Source: Acidimicrobiia bacterium (GTDB taxonomy: Bacteria; Actinomycetota; Acidimicrobiia; IMCC26256; JADLDD01). Taken from it: DNA of 55,797 bases. Each line of letters opens with the position of its first letter. Position 1 is the first letter of the stretch. The notes below the pieces were generated by a model that saw nothing but the letters and a program-made list of their open reading frames with translations, was not told the origin of the DNA and searched no databases. The position numbers and the translations under genes were made by a program. Below, in pieces: positions 49,031 to 55,797 of the stretch. Location: the NCBI GenBank assembly GCA_020846855.1, contig JADLDD010000006.1, positions 1-55,797 on the forward strand, read 5' to 3'.

Positions 49031-49048
49031 CGGCCTAGTCAAGCAGAA

Positions 49049-49069
49049 GGCCCCGTCCGGCATGGGGCC
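49049..49069. promoter_or_regulatory. Inverted repeat between kimA-like gene and trkA
   Basis: GGCCCC (49049-49054) and GGGGCC (49064-49069), 9-nt spacer. It overlaps the -35 region of the trkA -10 at 49085 and lies close to the divergent importer start, so it could be a shared operator. Confidence 0.4.
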
Positions 49070-49084
49070 AACCGGAGCCCGGAT

Positions 49085-49090
49085 GTACGA
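49085..49090 (+). promoter_or_regulatory. -10 element of the trkA pair
   Basis: TACGAT, followed by a leader of about 30 nt with GGGGAG (49112-49117) 6 nt before the GTG. Confidence 0.45.
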
Positions 49091-49123
49091 TTCGCCCTCG
49101 GCCTTCGAACCGGGGAGATCGAG

Positions 49124-49792
49124 GTGCACATCGTCGTCGTGGGCTGCGGCCGCGTCGGTAGCGAGCTCGCCGGGTTGCTCGAGGCGGCCGGCCACACCGT
49201 CGCCGTCGTCGACAAGCGCAAGGAGGCGTTCCGGCGCCTGCCGAAGGGGTTCGGCGGCTACCGCGTGGTGGGGTTCGGCTTCGACCGCGACACGCTGGCC
49301 GAGGCCGGCATCTCCGACGCCGAGGCGCTCGCCGCCGTCACCAACGGCGACAACTCCAACATCCTGACCGCCCGGGTGGCGCGCGAGGCCTTCGGCATCG
49401 AGCACGTGGTGGCCCGCATCTACGACCCGCGCCGGGCCGTCATCTACCAGCGGCTGGGGATCCCCACCGTCCCCACCGTCTCGTGGACCACCGACCAGGT
49501 GCTGCGGCGCCTGCTGCCCGACCAGCAGCCCGCCGACTGGCTCGACCCGAGCGGCCGGGTGCAGCTCGTGGAGCGGGAGCTGCCCCCCTGGTGGGCGGGC
49601 CGGTCCCTCACCGAGCTCGAGGAGCCGGGGCGGTTCTCGATCGGGTCGGTGTCGCGCCTCGGCTCGGCCCGGGTCTTCGACGGCAGCCTCGTGGGCCAGG
49701 AGGGCGACGTCCTCCACGTGATCGTCGACTCCGGGGCCCTCGGCGAGCTCGCCGAGCGGCTGGCCTCGGGCTCACCGGAGGAGGCGGGCTGA
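49124..49792 (+). CDS. trkA: TrkA/CeoB-type potassium channel regulatory (RCK) protein
   Basis: 222 aa. RCK-N Rossmann domain (about 1-130) with VVVGCGRVGSELA (4-16), the NAD-binding acidic residue in VVDKRKEAF, and the ligand-site block TNGDNSNILTA; RCK-C domain in the C-terminal 80 residues. Such proteins form rings that gate Trk/Ktr channels with NAD(H)/ATP or c-di-AMP. GTG 49124. The stop overlaps the next gene's ATG (TGATG). No TrkH/KtrB pore gene is in the window; the partner may be the KimA-like importer or a channel elsewhere. Confidence 0.88.
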   Translation: MHIVVVGCGRVGSELAGLLEAAGHTVAVVDKRKEAFRRLPKGFGGYRVVGFGFDRDTLAEAGISDAEALAAVTNGDNSNILTARVAREAFGIEHVVARIYDPRRAVIYQRLGIPTVPTVSWTTDQVLRRLLPDQQPADWLDPSGRVQLVERELPPWWAGRSLTELEEPGRFSIGSVSRLGSARVFDGSLVGQEGDVLHVIVDSGALGELAERLASGSPEEAG

Positions 49793-50463
49793 TGCGGGTG
49801 GGGATAGCCGGAGCCGGGAACGTAGGCACCTTCATCGCGAGCGAGCTCGCGGGGCACGGCCACGAGGTCCTGCTCATCGAGCAGGACCCCGACGTCGCGG
49901 CGCGCACCCCGCTGCCCGAGGGGGTCGAGATGTTCGTGGCCGACGCCTGCGAGGTCTCGTCGCTCAAGGAGGCGGGCCTCGGCCGCTGCGACGTCGTGGT
50001 CGCCGCGACCGGCGACGACGAGGACAACCTCGTGGTCTCCCTCCTGGCCAAGCAGGAGTTCGCGGTACCGCGCGTCATCGCCCGGGTCAACCACCCCGAC
50101 AACCAGTGGCTCTTCAACGAGTCGTGGGGCGTCGACGTCTCGGTGTCCACCCCCCACCTCATCACGTCCCTGGTCGACGAGGCCGTCAGCGTCGGCCGGC
50201 TGGTGCGCCTACTGCACCTCGAGAAGGGGCAGGTCCGCCTGGTCGAGGTGACCCTCACCGACGACGCCCCCGTCGCCGGCCAGACGCTGCGCGACCTCGA
50301 CGTGCCCCGCGACGCCACGTTCGTGGCCGTGGTCCGCGATGAGCACGTGATCATGGCCCGGGGCGACACCCGCCTCCTCCCGGGCGACGAGGTCCTGGCC
50401 CTGGTCACCGCGGAGTCGGAAGACGCGATCCGCGCCATGCTCACCGGCTCGCCCGCCTCATAG
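49792..50463 (+). CDS. trkA: Second TrkA/CeoC-type RCK protein
   Basis: 223 aa. RCK-N with GIAGAGNVGTFIASELA (4-20), E31 as the ribose-binding acid, and GDDEDNLVVSLLAKQ; RCK-C at about 140-223 with VAGQTLRDLDVPRDATFVAVVRD, the fold that binds c-di-AMP in some Firmicute RCK proteins. Translationally coupled to the first trkA gene. Mycobacterial ceoB/ceoC show the same tandem pair, suggesting a heteromeric gating ring. Confidence 0.88.
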   Translation: MRVGIAGAGNVGTFIASELAGHGHEVLLIEQDPDVAARTPLPEGVEMFVADACEVSSLKEAGLGRCDVVVAATGDDEDNLVVSLLAKQEFAVPRVIARVNHPDNQWLFNESWGVDVSVSTPHLITSLVDEAVSVGRLVRLLHLEKGQVRLVEVTLTDDAPVAGQTLRDLDVPRDATFVAVVRDEHVIMARGDTRLLPGDEVLALVTAESEDAIRAMLTGSPAS

Positions 50464-50540
50464 GCGCTCCCCCGTCGGGAACCGCACCCCGCGGCCGATC
50501 CGCCTCCGACCGGGGACGGCATGCCATCCTCGGTCCCGCC

Positions 50541-51218
50541 ATGCGACGACGCCCGGGGCCGCCGGCCCTCACCATCGCCTGCACCCTGGCGGTGTCCGCT
50601 CTGTTGACCGGGGCCGGTTGCTCCGGCGACAGATCCCCGGACCGCGCCCGACGGCCGGCGCCCCCGCCGGCCGTGGCGACCGTCGACCTGGAGGCGGGCC
50701 CCGTGAAGGTGGCGGCCGTGAAGCCGGGTACGCCCCTTCCTCCCGGCACCGCCGAAGGTGTGATGGACGCCGTCGAGACCTACGTGATCGAGGCCGTCGC
50801 CCGCCCGCTCAACCGCGGCAAGGCCGGCGACCTCGGGCCGGTGTTCAGCGACCCGGCCCGGGCACGGGTCGACGGCCCCGACCGCGCCGTGGTCCTCGAC
50901 GAAGCCCTGCCCACCCCGATCCGTACTCCACGCCTCACGGCGCAGCCGGTCGGCCTGACGGTCCTCGTCGACGCCGGCGGCCGGCCCGTGCTCGCGTCGG
51001 CGGCGCTGTCGGTCGAGGTCGACGCGAGGGCCCGGACGGGCGCCTACACCGTCCGCCGGCTCGGTGAGCTCACGCTCGCGCCCGGTGGCGACGGGTGGCG
51101 GATCACGGGCTACGACCTCACCGTGGTCCGTGACGGCGCGGGGCTGGCGGGAAGAAGCCGCAAGCCGGCCGGTTCAGCAACCACGTCGGCACCGCCGAGC
51201 GGCGAGGCCGGCCGGTGA
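50541..51218 (+). CDS. Lipoprotein of unknown function upstream of LCP gene
   Basis: 225 aa. Signal peptide with lipobox LTGAGC (C27), a Pro/Arg-rich spacer (about 30-45), then a mostly beta mature domain with VMDAVETYVIEAVARPL (helix) and several strands; a Ser/Thr/Pro/Gly-rich C-terminus. It does not match a family I can name. CATCCT lies 10 nt before the ATG. The stop overlaps the LCP gene start (GTGA), so the two work together, probably in cell-envelope assembly. Confidence 0.72.
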   Translation: MRRRPGPPALTIACTLAVSALLTGAGCSGDRSPDRARRPAPPPAVATVDLEAGPVKVAAVKPGTPLPPGTAEGVMDAVETYVIEAVARPLNRGKAGDLGPVFSDPARARVDGPDRAVVLDEALPTPIRTPRLTAQPVGLTVLVDAGGRPVLASAALSVEVDARARTGAYTVRRLGELTLAPGGDGWRITGYDLTVVRDGAGLAGRSRKPAGSATTSAPPSGEAGR

Positions 51219-52144
51219 GCCGCCGGGCGCGGGTCGCCCGCCGGGCGGCACGGGTGCTGACCGTGGCCACCGTCGCCTCGGCGCTGGCGCTGGGCGGCGC
51301 CGTGGGCCTCTGGCTCACGACCGGGCGGCTCCCCGTGGCCGGCGGCGCGGTGTGGTTCCGGGTGACCAAGGTGGGAGAGGCCCACTTCGCCGACGCTCCC
51401 GACCGGCCCGTGTTCATCCTGGTGGTCGGCAACGACGCCCGCTCCGAGGTGGGCGGGGCCCGGGCCGACGCCCTCCACGTGATCGGCGTCAATCCGGCTC
51501 TCGGCCAGGCCACGATCCTCGACATCCCCCGCGACACCGGCGCGTCCATCCCGGGCCACGGCACCGACAAGATCAACACCGCGTTCGCCTTCGGTGGCCT
51601 CGAGCGCCAGGCGCAGGCCGTCGGTCAACTGGTCGGGGTCGAGATCACCTACGCGATCACCACCGACTTCGCCGGCTTCATCGCCATGGTCGACCAGATC
51701 GGCGGCCTCGACGTGAACGTGCCGATGGCGATGGACGACCGGAACACCGGGGCGGTGTTCCAGCCGGGCCCGCAACACCTCGACGGCGAGCAGGCGCTGG
51801 CCTTCAGCCGCAACCGCCACGACTTCCCCACCGGCGACCTCCAGCGGACCGCCAACCAGGGCCACCTGATCCTCTCCGCCCTGGCCACGCTGCGGGCCCG
51901 CGGCACCGGCGCCTCGGGGACGCTGCGCGCGGTGTCGGTGCTGGCCCGCCACACCGAGACCAAGGGCCTCGGCCTCGCCGACCTCTACCGGCTGGGTCGC
52001 CTCGGGCTGTCGCTCGACCCGGCGAAGGTGGAGAACGTCGTGGTCCCGGTGGGATCCGGCCAAGGCACCCGGCTCGCCCTCCTACCCTCGGCGGCCGGGC
52101 TGTTCGCCGACTTCCGCGACGACGGCGTTCTCCAGCACCACTGA
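51215..52144 (+). CDS. LytR-CpsA-Psr (LCP) family ligase
   Basis: 309 aa. One membrane helix (about 15-37) with the catalytic domain outside. FILVVGNDAR (68-77, conserved Asp), DIPRDTGASIPGHGTDKINTAFAFGG with the conserved Arg/Asp/Lys residues that bind polyprenyl pyrophosphate, and QALAFSRNRHDFPTGDLQRTANQ. LCP enzymes attach teichoic acids or arabinogalactan-like polymers to peptidoglycan. The C-terminal LytR_C domain is absent, although a stand-alone LytR_C protein occurs at 7042. GTG overlaps the lipoprotein stop. Confidence 0.87.
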   Translation: MSRRARVARRAARVLTVATVASALALGGAVGLWLTTGRLPVAGGAVWFRVTKVGEAHFADAPDRPVFILVVGNDARSEVGGARADALHVIGVNPALGQATILDIPRDTGASIPGHGTDKINTAFAFGGLERQAQAVGQLVGVEITYAITTDFAGFIAMVDQIGGLDVNVPMAMDDRNTGAVFQPGPQHLDGEQALAFSRNRHDFPTGDLQRTANQGHLILSALATLRARGTGASGTLRAVSVLARHTETKGLGLADLYRLGRLGLSLDPAKVENVVVPVGSGQGTRLALLPSAAGLFADFRDDGVLQHH

Positions 52145-52157
52145 TCCGACGTACCGC

Positions 52158-52163
52158 TAGGTT
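52158..52163 (+). promoter_or_regulatory. -10 element for leaderless helicase gene
   Basis: TAGGTT lies 5 nt before GTG 52169 and 8 nt before the adjacent in-frame GTG 52172; no ribosome binding site. Confidence 0.45.
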
Positions 52164-52168
52164 CGCAG

Positions 52169-54508
52169 GTGGTGGACGCCCCCGGGATCGTCGACGCGCT
52201 GGCCCACGACCCCGAGACCAGGGACCGCATCTCGTTCCGCGCGACCCTGCCGGCCCGGGCCGCCGTCGCCGCGACGACCGGGACCCGTCTGCACCCCGAG
52301 ACCACGACCCGCCTCGAGGCGCGCGGCGCCGACCCGCTCTGGTCGCACCAGGCCCGGGCGATCGACGCGCTGCTCGCGGGCCGGAACATCGCGATCACCA
52401 CCGGGACCGCGTCTGGGAAGTCGCTCGCCTACCAGGTGCCGGTGGTGGAGGAGGTCGTGACGGGCGGGACCGGTACGGCGCTGCTGCTCGTCCCCACCAA
52501 GGCCCTGGCCCAGGACCAGCTCCGGTCGCTGCGCTCATGGCTGGTACCGGACCTCCGGGCCGTGACCTACGACGGCGACACCGCGCCCGCGGATCGGTCA
52601 TGGGCCCGGAAGAACGCCAACGTCGTGCTCACCAACCCCGAGATGCTGCACGTCGGGATGCTCCCGTTCCACCGGCGCTGGGCGACGTTCCTGATGCGCC
52701 TCCGCTACGTGGTCGTCGACGAGATGCACGGCCTCCGGGGCATCTTCGGAGCGCACGTGGCCTTCCTTCTCCGCCGCCTCCGGCGCCTCTGCGAGCACTA
52801 CCACGCCTCGCCCGCCTTCTGCTTCACCAGCGCCACCGTCGGCCACGCGGCCGGGCTGGCCGAGTCGCTGTGCGGGCTGCCCGTGGAGGTCGTCGCCGAC
52901 GACGGCGGACCCCGGGCCGAGCGCGAGCTGGTGGTGTGGGAGCGCCCGATGGTCGACCGGGAGTCGGGCCGGCGGACGTCTGCCCACACCGAGACGGGCG
53001 CCCTGCTGGCCCGCTTCGTCGAGGCGGGCCAGTGCAGCCTCGCCTTCGCCCGCTCGCGCCGCGGCACCGAGCTGGTGGCGGCGACGGCACGGCGCCTGCT
53101 CACCGAACGGGGCGCGCCCGAACTCGCGGCGCGCGTCTCGCCGTACCGGGCCGGCTACCTGCCCGAGGAGCGCCGGGAGCTGGAGCGCATGCTCGACGAC
53201 GGCCGGCTGCTCGGGGTGGCGGCAACCAACGCCCTGGAGCTGGGGATCGACGTCGGCGGCCTCGATGTGGCCATCCTCGACGGCTTCCCGGGCACGCTGG
53301 CCTCGTTCCGCCAGCAGATCGGCCGGGCGGGCCGCGGCGACCGGCGCGCGGTGGCGGTGCTCGTCACCGGCGACGACCAGCTCGACCGGTGGTACGCGGA
53401 CCACCCCGAGGAGCTGCTCTCCCGCCCGCCGGAGGCCGCGGTCGTGAACCTCGCCAACCCGTTCGTGGTGGGGCCGCAGGTTGCGTGCGCGGCCCACGAG
53501 CTGCCGCTCTCACCGCCGGACCACCGGTACTTCGGCGACCCGCTCGACGACGCGGTGCGCGACCTGACCTTGGCCGACCGCCTCAAGCCCCGCCACGGAC
53601 GCTTCTACTGGGCGGGGCCACGCGCGCCGGCCCCCACGGTCGGTCTGCGATCGGGCATCGGCCATGAGGTCGAGCTGGTGGAGGGCCGCGACGGGCGCCT
53701 GGTCGGCACCGTCGACGAATCCCGGGCGTTCGAGGTGGCACACCCGGGCGCGATCTACGTGCACCGTGGGGCCCAGTGGCGGGTGGAGAGCCTCGACCCG
53801 GCGGCCGGGCGGGCCGCCCTGTCGCCCGCCGACGACGCCGACGAGTACACCCAGGTGCGCTCCGAGACCGAGATCGAGGTCGTGGGCGGGCCCGACGGCC
53901 GGGTGTCGATCGGGTTCGGCGAGGCCCACCTCGGATCGGTGGAGGTCGCCACGCAGGTGACCGGTTACCGGCGGCGCCGGGTGTCCACCGGCGAGGTGAT
54001 CGAGAACGTCGCGCTCGACCTCCCGCCCCGCACGCTGACGACCCGGGCCATCTGGTACTCCGCGGCGCCCACCGTCCTGACCGCGGCGGGGCTGGATCCG
54101 TCACGCTTCCTGGCTTCCGCCCACGCCGCCGAACACGCCCTGATCGGGCTGCTGCCCCTGTTCGCGATCTGCGATCGCTGGGACGTGGGCGGCGTCTCCC
54201 TGGCCGACCATCCGTCGACGGCCGGGCCGACGGTGTTCGTCTACGACGGCTACCCCGGCGGCGCGGGGATCGCCGAGCTGGCCTTCGCGGACCTCGAACG
54301 GCACGTGGCCGCCACCCTCGACCTCGTGACGCGGTGCCCGTGCCGCCATGGGTGCCCATCGTGCGTGCAGTCCCCCAAGTGCGGGAACCTGAACGAGCAC
54401 CTCGACAAGGCCGGAGCCGTCACCCTCCTAGGGGTGCTGGCCGGCGCGGGCGCTCAGCCCGACGGGACCGACCCGGAACCGGGCTCAGACGGCGGGTCCC
54501 TGCTGTGA
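52169..54508 (+). CDS. DEAD/DEAH-box helicase with C-terminal metal-binding domain (MrfA/YprA type)
   Basis: 779 aa (778 from GTG 52172). Helicase core: Walker A TGTASGKS (78-85), Walker B VDEMHG, SAT motif TSATVGHA, motif VI QQIGRAGRG. The C-terminal DUF1998/MZB domain carries the four-Cys cluster CPCRHGCPSCVQSPKC (about 733-748). MrfA-type helicases repair mitomycin C damage in Bacillus. The neighbour is a TadE-like gene, the helicase/secretion neighbourhood known from mycobacteria and Streptomyces. Convergent with the pentapeptide lipoprotein gene, overlapping by 24 bases. Confidence 0.9.
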   Translation: MVDAPGIVDALAHDPETRDRISFRATLPARAAVAATTGTRLHPETTTRLEARGADPLWSHQARAIDALLAGRNIAITTGTASGKSLAYQVPVVEEVVTGGTGTALLLVPTKALAQDQLRSLRSWLVPDLRAVTYDGDTAPADRSWARKNANVVLTNPEMLHVGMLPFHRRWATFLMRLRYVVVDEMHGLRGIFGAHVAFLLRRLRRLCEHYHASPAFCFTSATVGHAAGLAESLCGLPVEVVADDGGPRAERELVVWERPMVDRESGRRTSAHTETGALLARFVEAGQCSLAFARSRRGTELVAATARRLLTERGAPELAARVSPYRAGYLPEERRELERMLDDGRLLGVAATNALELGIDVGGLDVAILDGFPGTLASFRQQIGRAGRGDRRAVAVLVTGDDQLDRWYADHPEELLSRPPEAAVVNLANPFVVGPQVACAAHELPLSPPDHRYFGDPLDDAVRDLTLADRLKPRHGRFYWAGPRAPAPTVGLRSGIGHEVELVEGRDGRLVGTVDESRAFEVAHPGAIYVHRGAQWRVESLDPAAGRAALSPADDADEYTQVRSETEIEVVGGPDGRVSIGFGEAHLGSVEVATQVTGYRRRRVSTGEVIENVALDLPPRTLTTRAIWYSAAPTVLTAAGLDPSRFLASAHAAEHALIGLLPLFAICDRWDVGGVSLADHPSTAGPTVFVYDGYPGGAGIAELAFADLERHVAATLDLVTRCPCRHGCPSCVQSPKCGNLNEHLDKAGAVTLLGVLAGAGAQPDGTDPEPGSDGGSLL

Positions 54509-55252
54509 GACCACGAAGGGGTAGAGCCCGGGGGCGAGCGCCACCATCGTGTAGGTGTGCCGCTTGCCGTCGCACGGGTAGGGCAGGTTGAGCGGCGTAT
54601 CGGGCAGCCAGACCAGGGCCAGCATGCTCCTCACCAGGACGCCGTCGAGTTGCAGCTCCACGCGGGTGACCATGGCGGCACCCACCCGGACCTCGATCGA
54701 CGATCCGACCGGCGTGTTGCACGACGCCCGGCCCAGCGTCAGGTAGCCACTCGGGTTGGCGATCGGCATGTTGGCGGGCGCGGTCTCCGGGGTCTCCTTC
54801 GGGCAGCCGCGGCGCGTGACCGAGCCGTCGGGGAGGGTCAGGTTGCAGACCCGGGCGGCCGCGTACTGCTTGGTGCCGTCGACGGTGGCGTTGGTCATCA
54901 ACGCGCCCTCGAGGCGGGCCCCGTCGAGACGGGCCCCCCGCAGGTCGGCACGCGAGAGGTCGGCCCGCCTCAGGTCGGCCCGGCGCAGGTCGGCCCGGCG
55001 CAGGTCGGCGTCCCGGAAGATCGCGTTCCGCAGGTCGGCGCGCCGGAGGTCGGCGCCGGAGAGGTCGACACCGAGGAAGTTGCCGCCCGCGAGGTTCATC
55101 CCGGCGCAACGGGCGCCGGCGCGGACCTCGCACTCGCCGACCTCGACGCCGGCAGCTCGCGATCCGCCCTCGGTGCCACAACCCGCGGCGAGCAGCGCGA
55201 GGACCACGATCAACATCGCGCCTGCGACCAGCGCCAACCCGCGCCGCTCCAT
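54485..55252 (-). CDS. Pentapeptide-repeat lipoprotein
   Basis: 255 aa. Signal peptide with lipobox LAAGC (C25), a short Cys-containing segment (C41, C49), then about 13 pentapeptide repeats A(D/N)LxX (about 53-117) that form a right-handed beta-helix, and a C-terminal domain (about 118-255) with several Cys (CNLTL, GCPKE, SCNTP, PCDGK) suggesting disulfides outside the cell. Such a mix of pentapeptide repeat and exported domain is unusual; the function is unknown. Overlaps the helicase 3' end by 24 bases on the opposite strand. Confidence 0.8.
   Translation of the reverse strand: MERRGLALVAGAMLIVVLALLAAGCGTEGGSRAAGVEVGECEVRAGARCAGMNLAGGNFLGVDLSGADLRRADLRNAIFRDADLRRADLRRADLRRADLSRADLRGARLDGARLEGALMTNATVDGTKQYAAARVCNLTLPDGSVTRRGCPKETPETAPANMPIANPSGYLTLGRASCNTPVGSSIEVRVGAAMVTRVELQLDGVLVRSMLALVWLPDTPLNLPYPCDGKRHTYTMVALAPGLYPFVVSQQGPAV
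54971..55010 (-). repeat. 15-bp tandem repeat in the pentapeptide gene
   Basis: CAGGTCGGCCCGGCG occurs at 54971-54985 and 54986-55000 and starts again at 55001, read on the plus strand. It encodes identical pentapeptides (LRRAD register), so it probably arose by recent duplication. Confidence 0.85.
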
Positions 55253-55272
55253 CGAGAGGTGCCTCCCGGCGT

Positions 55273-55665
55273 TCAGCCGTCTGGGAAAGGGTCATGATAC
55301 GGGCACACCGCCTCACCGCATGCCGCGCCCACCTCGGCCCGCGCCCGCGCCCGGACGGGGCGCCCCAGAGGGCCACCCGGCACCTCCACGGTCACCTCGG
55401 CCACGCTCCCGCCACAACGGCACTCGACGAGGCGAGCCCCGTTGGCGGCGGCCCGGTCACGGGCCGCCGCCAACGCGCGGGTGTCGCCCGCTCCCAGGGC
55501 CAGCGCGTCGGCGGCGGCCAGCGCCGCCGCGTCGGCGGCGGTGTCGGCCCGGGCCCTCGACACGAGGGCCCCTCCCAGGCGGGCCGCTCCGGCCATGAGC
55601 AGGAGACCGCCGACCGCCACCGCCACCACGAGCAGCGAGGCGGCACCACGATCCCCGGGCCTCAT
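55273..55665 (-). CDS. TadE/TadG-like pseudopilin neighbour protein
   Basis: 130 aa. A hydrophobic N-terminal helix (about 8-30) in the Flp/TadE-like 'RGAASLLVVAVAVGGL' form, then an Ala-rich helix with AADAAALAAADALALG and a small beta domain with two Cys (C82, C84). It matches the 'helicase/secretion neighbourhood TadE-like' protein group. Tad pili genes normally follow; the next gene upstream is also TadE-like. 3 bp after that gene's stop, so they are cotranscribed. Confidence 0.75.
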   Translation of the reverse strand: MRPGDRGAASLLVVAVAVGGLLLMAGAARLGGALVSRARADTAADAAALAAADALALGAGDTRALAAARDRAAANGARLVECRCGGSVAEVTVEVPGGPLGRPVRARARAEVGAACGEAVCPYHDPFPDG

Positions 55666-55667
55666 CG

Positions 55668-55797
55668 CTAGATCCCCATCACGGCTGCCGCGGAGAGCGA
55701 CGGATCGGGGAAGAGCACGCCCACGAGTGGGAGCGCGGTCCGGTACCGGAGGCGGACCGTCACGCGGTGCGGCTCCCCGATGCCGGGTCGGGCCCCC
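55668..55797 (-). CDS. TadE-family protein, 3' end only
   Basis: The window edge cuts this gene; the last 42 residues are visible, ending RVTVRLRYRTALPLVG then SLSAAAVMGI and TAG at 55670-55668. The pattern VxVRYRxxLP is typical of the C-terminal TadE domain of Tad pilus pseudopilins. Further tad genes are expected to the right of the window. Confidence 0.65.
   Translation of the reverse strand, partial: GARPGIGEPHRVTVRLRYRTALPLVGVLFPDPSLSAAAVMGI

Noticed and set aside
49031-49123. c-di-AMP (ydaO) riboswitch before the KimA-like gene
   Set aside because: The gap is 93 bp and shared with a divergent gene, too short for the ydaO aptamer, and none of its conserved blocks are present.
54953-55050. 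CRISPR-like short repeats
   Set aside because: The 15-bp units are in-frame pentapeptide codons within a gene, with no spacers.

Overview
The window is very GC-rich and densely coded. Many starts are GTG, stops and starts overlap at GTGA or ATGA junctions, and many -10 hexamers lie 6-9 nt from the start codon. Gene content and order resemble the mycobacterial chromosome: ispD/ispF/cysS/rlmB, disA/radA, clpC, lysS/coaX/panD/panC, folK/B/P/E-ftsH, hpt-tilS-zinc metalloprotease, tmk/topA, and DEAD helicase/TadE. This points to an actinobacterium, perhaps a deep-branching class such as Acidimicrobiia; the class is an inference. I see no phage, insertion sequence, CRISPR array or plasmid signal, so this looks like core chromosome.

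Layout. 1-7.0 kb: threonine synthase behind a SAM-binding riboswitch, then compatible-solute sugar genes (gpgS, glycerate kinase, treT, an otsA-like gene, otsB). 7.0-11.4 kb: a LytR_C membrane protein, a DUF3263 regulator, tRNA-Thr(UGU), rlmB, cysS, ispF and ispD. 11.4-18.6 kb: a Crp-type regulator, a dienelactone hydrolase, disA (c-di-AMP synthase), radA, a lipoprotein and clpC. 18.9-20.8 kb: polyprenyl diphosphate synthase and an alpha/beta hydrolase. 36.4 down to 20.8 kb, all minus strand: a nearly unbroken superoperon running from a small membrane protein and zinc protease through tilS, hpt, ftsH, folE, folP, a phosphatase-like protein, folB, folK, panC, panD, nadB, nadC, coaX and lysS to an SDR-like and an acyltransferase-like protein. 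36.4-43.2 kb: rsrA/sigR, tRNA-Thr(CGU), holB, tmk, an MFS transporter and topA. 43.3-50.5 kb: dedA, a membrane pyrophosphatase gene broken by an in-frame TAG, an OB-fold protein, a KimA-like potassium importer and two TrkA proteins. 50.5-55.8 kb: a lipoprotein, an LCP cell-wall ligase, a DEAD helicase, a pentapeptide-repeat lipoprotein and TadE-type proteins cut by the window edge.

The most notable observations are: a SAM-I-like aptamer lacking the usual P4 helix upstream of thrC; an in-frame TAG splitting hppA; a phosphatase-fold protein in the folate operon whose catalytic Cys is replaced by His; a terminal SDR/acyltransferase pair that has also lost canonical catalytic residues; c-di-AMP synthase plus a KimA/TrkA potassium system in one window; a perfect inverted repeat over the clpC promoter; and a recurring leaderless-promoter architecture at about a dozen genes. 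There is no stretch over 300 bases without a gene; the longest gap is the 272-base clpC/polyprenyl synthase promoter region.
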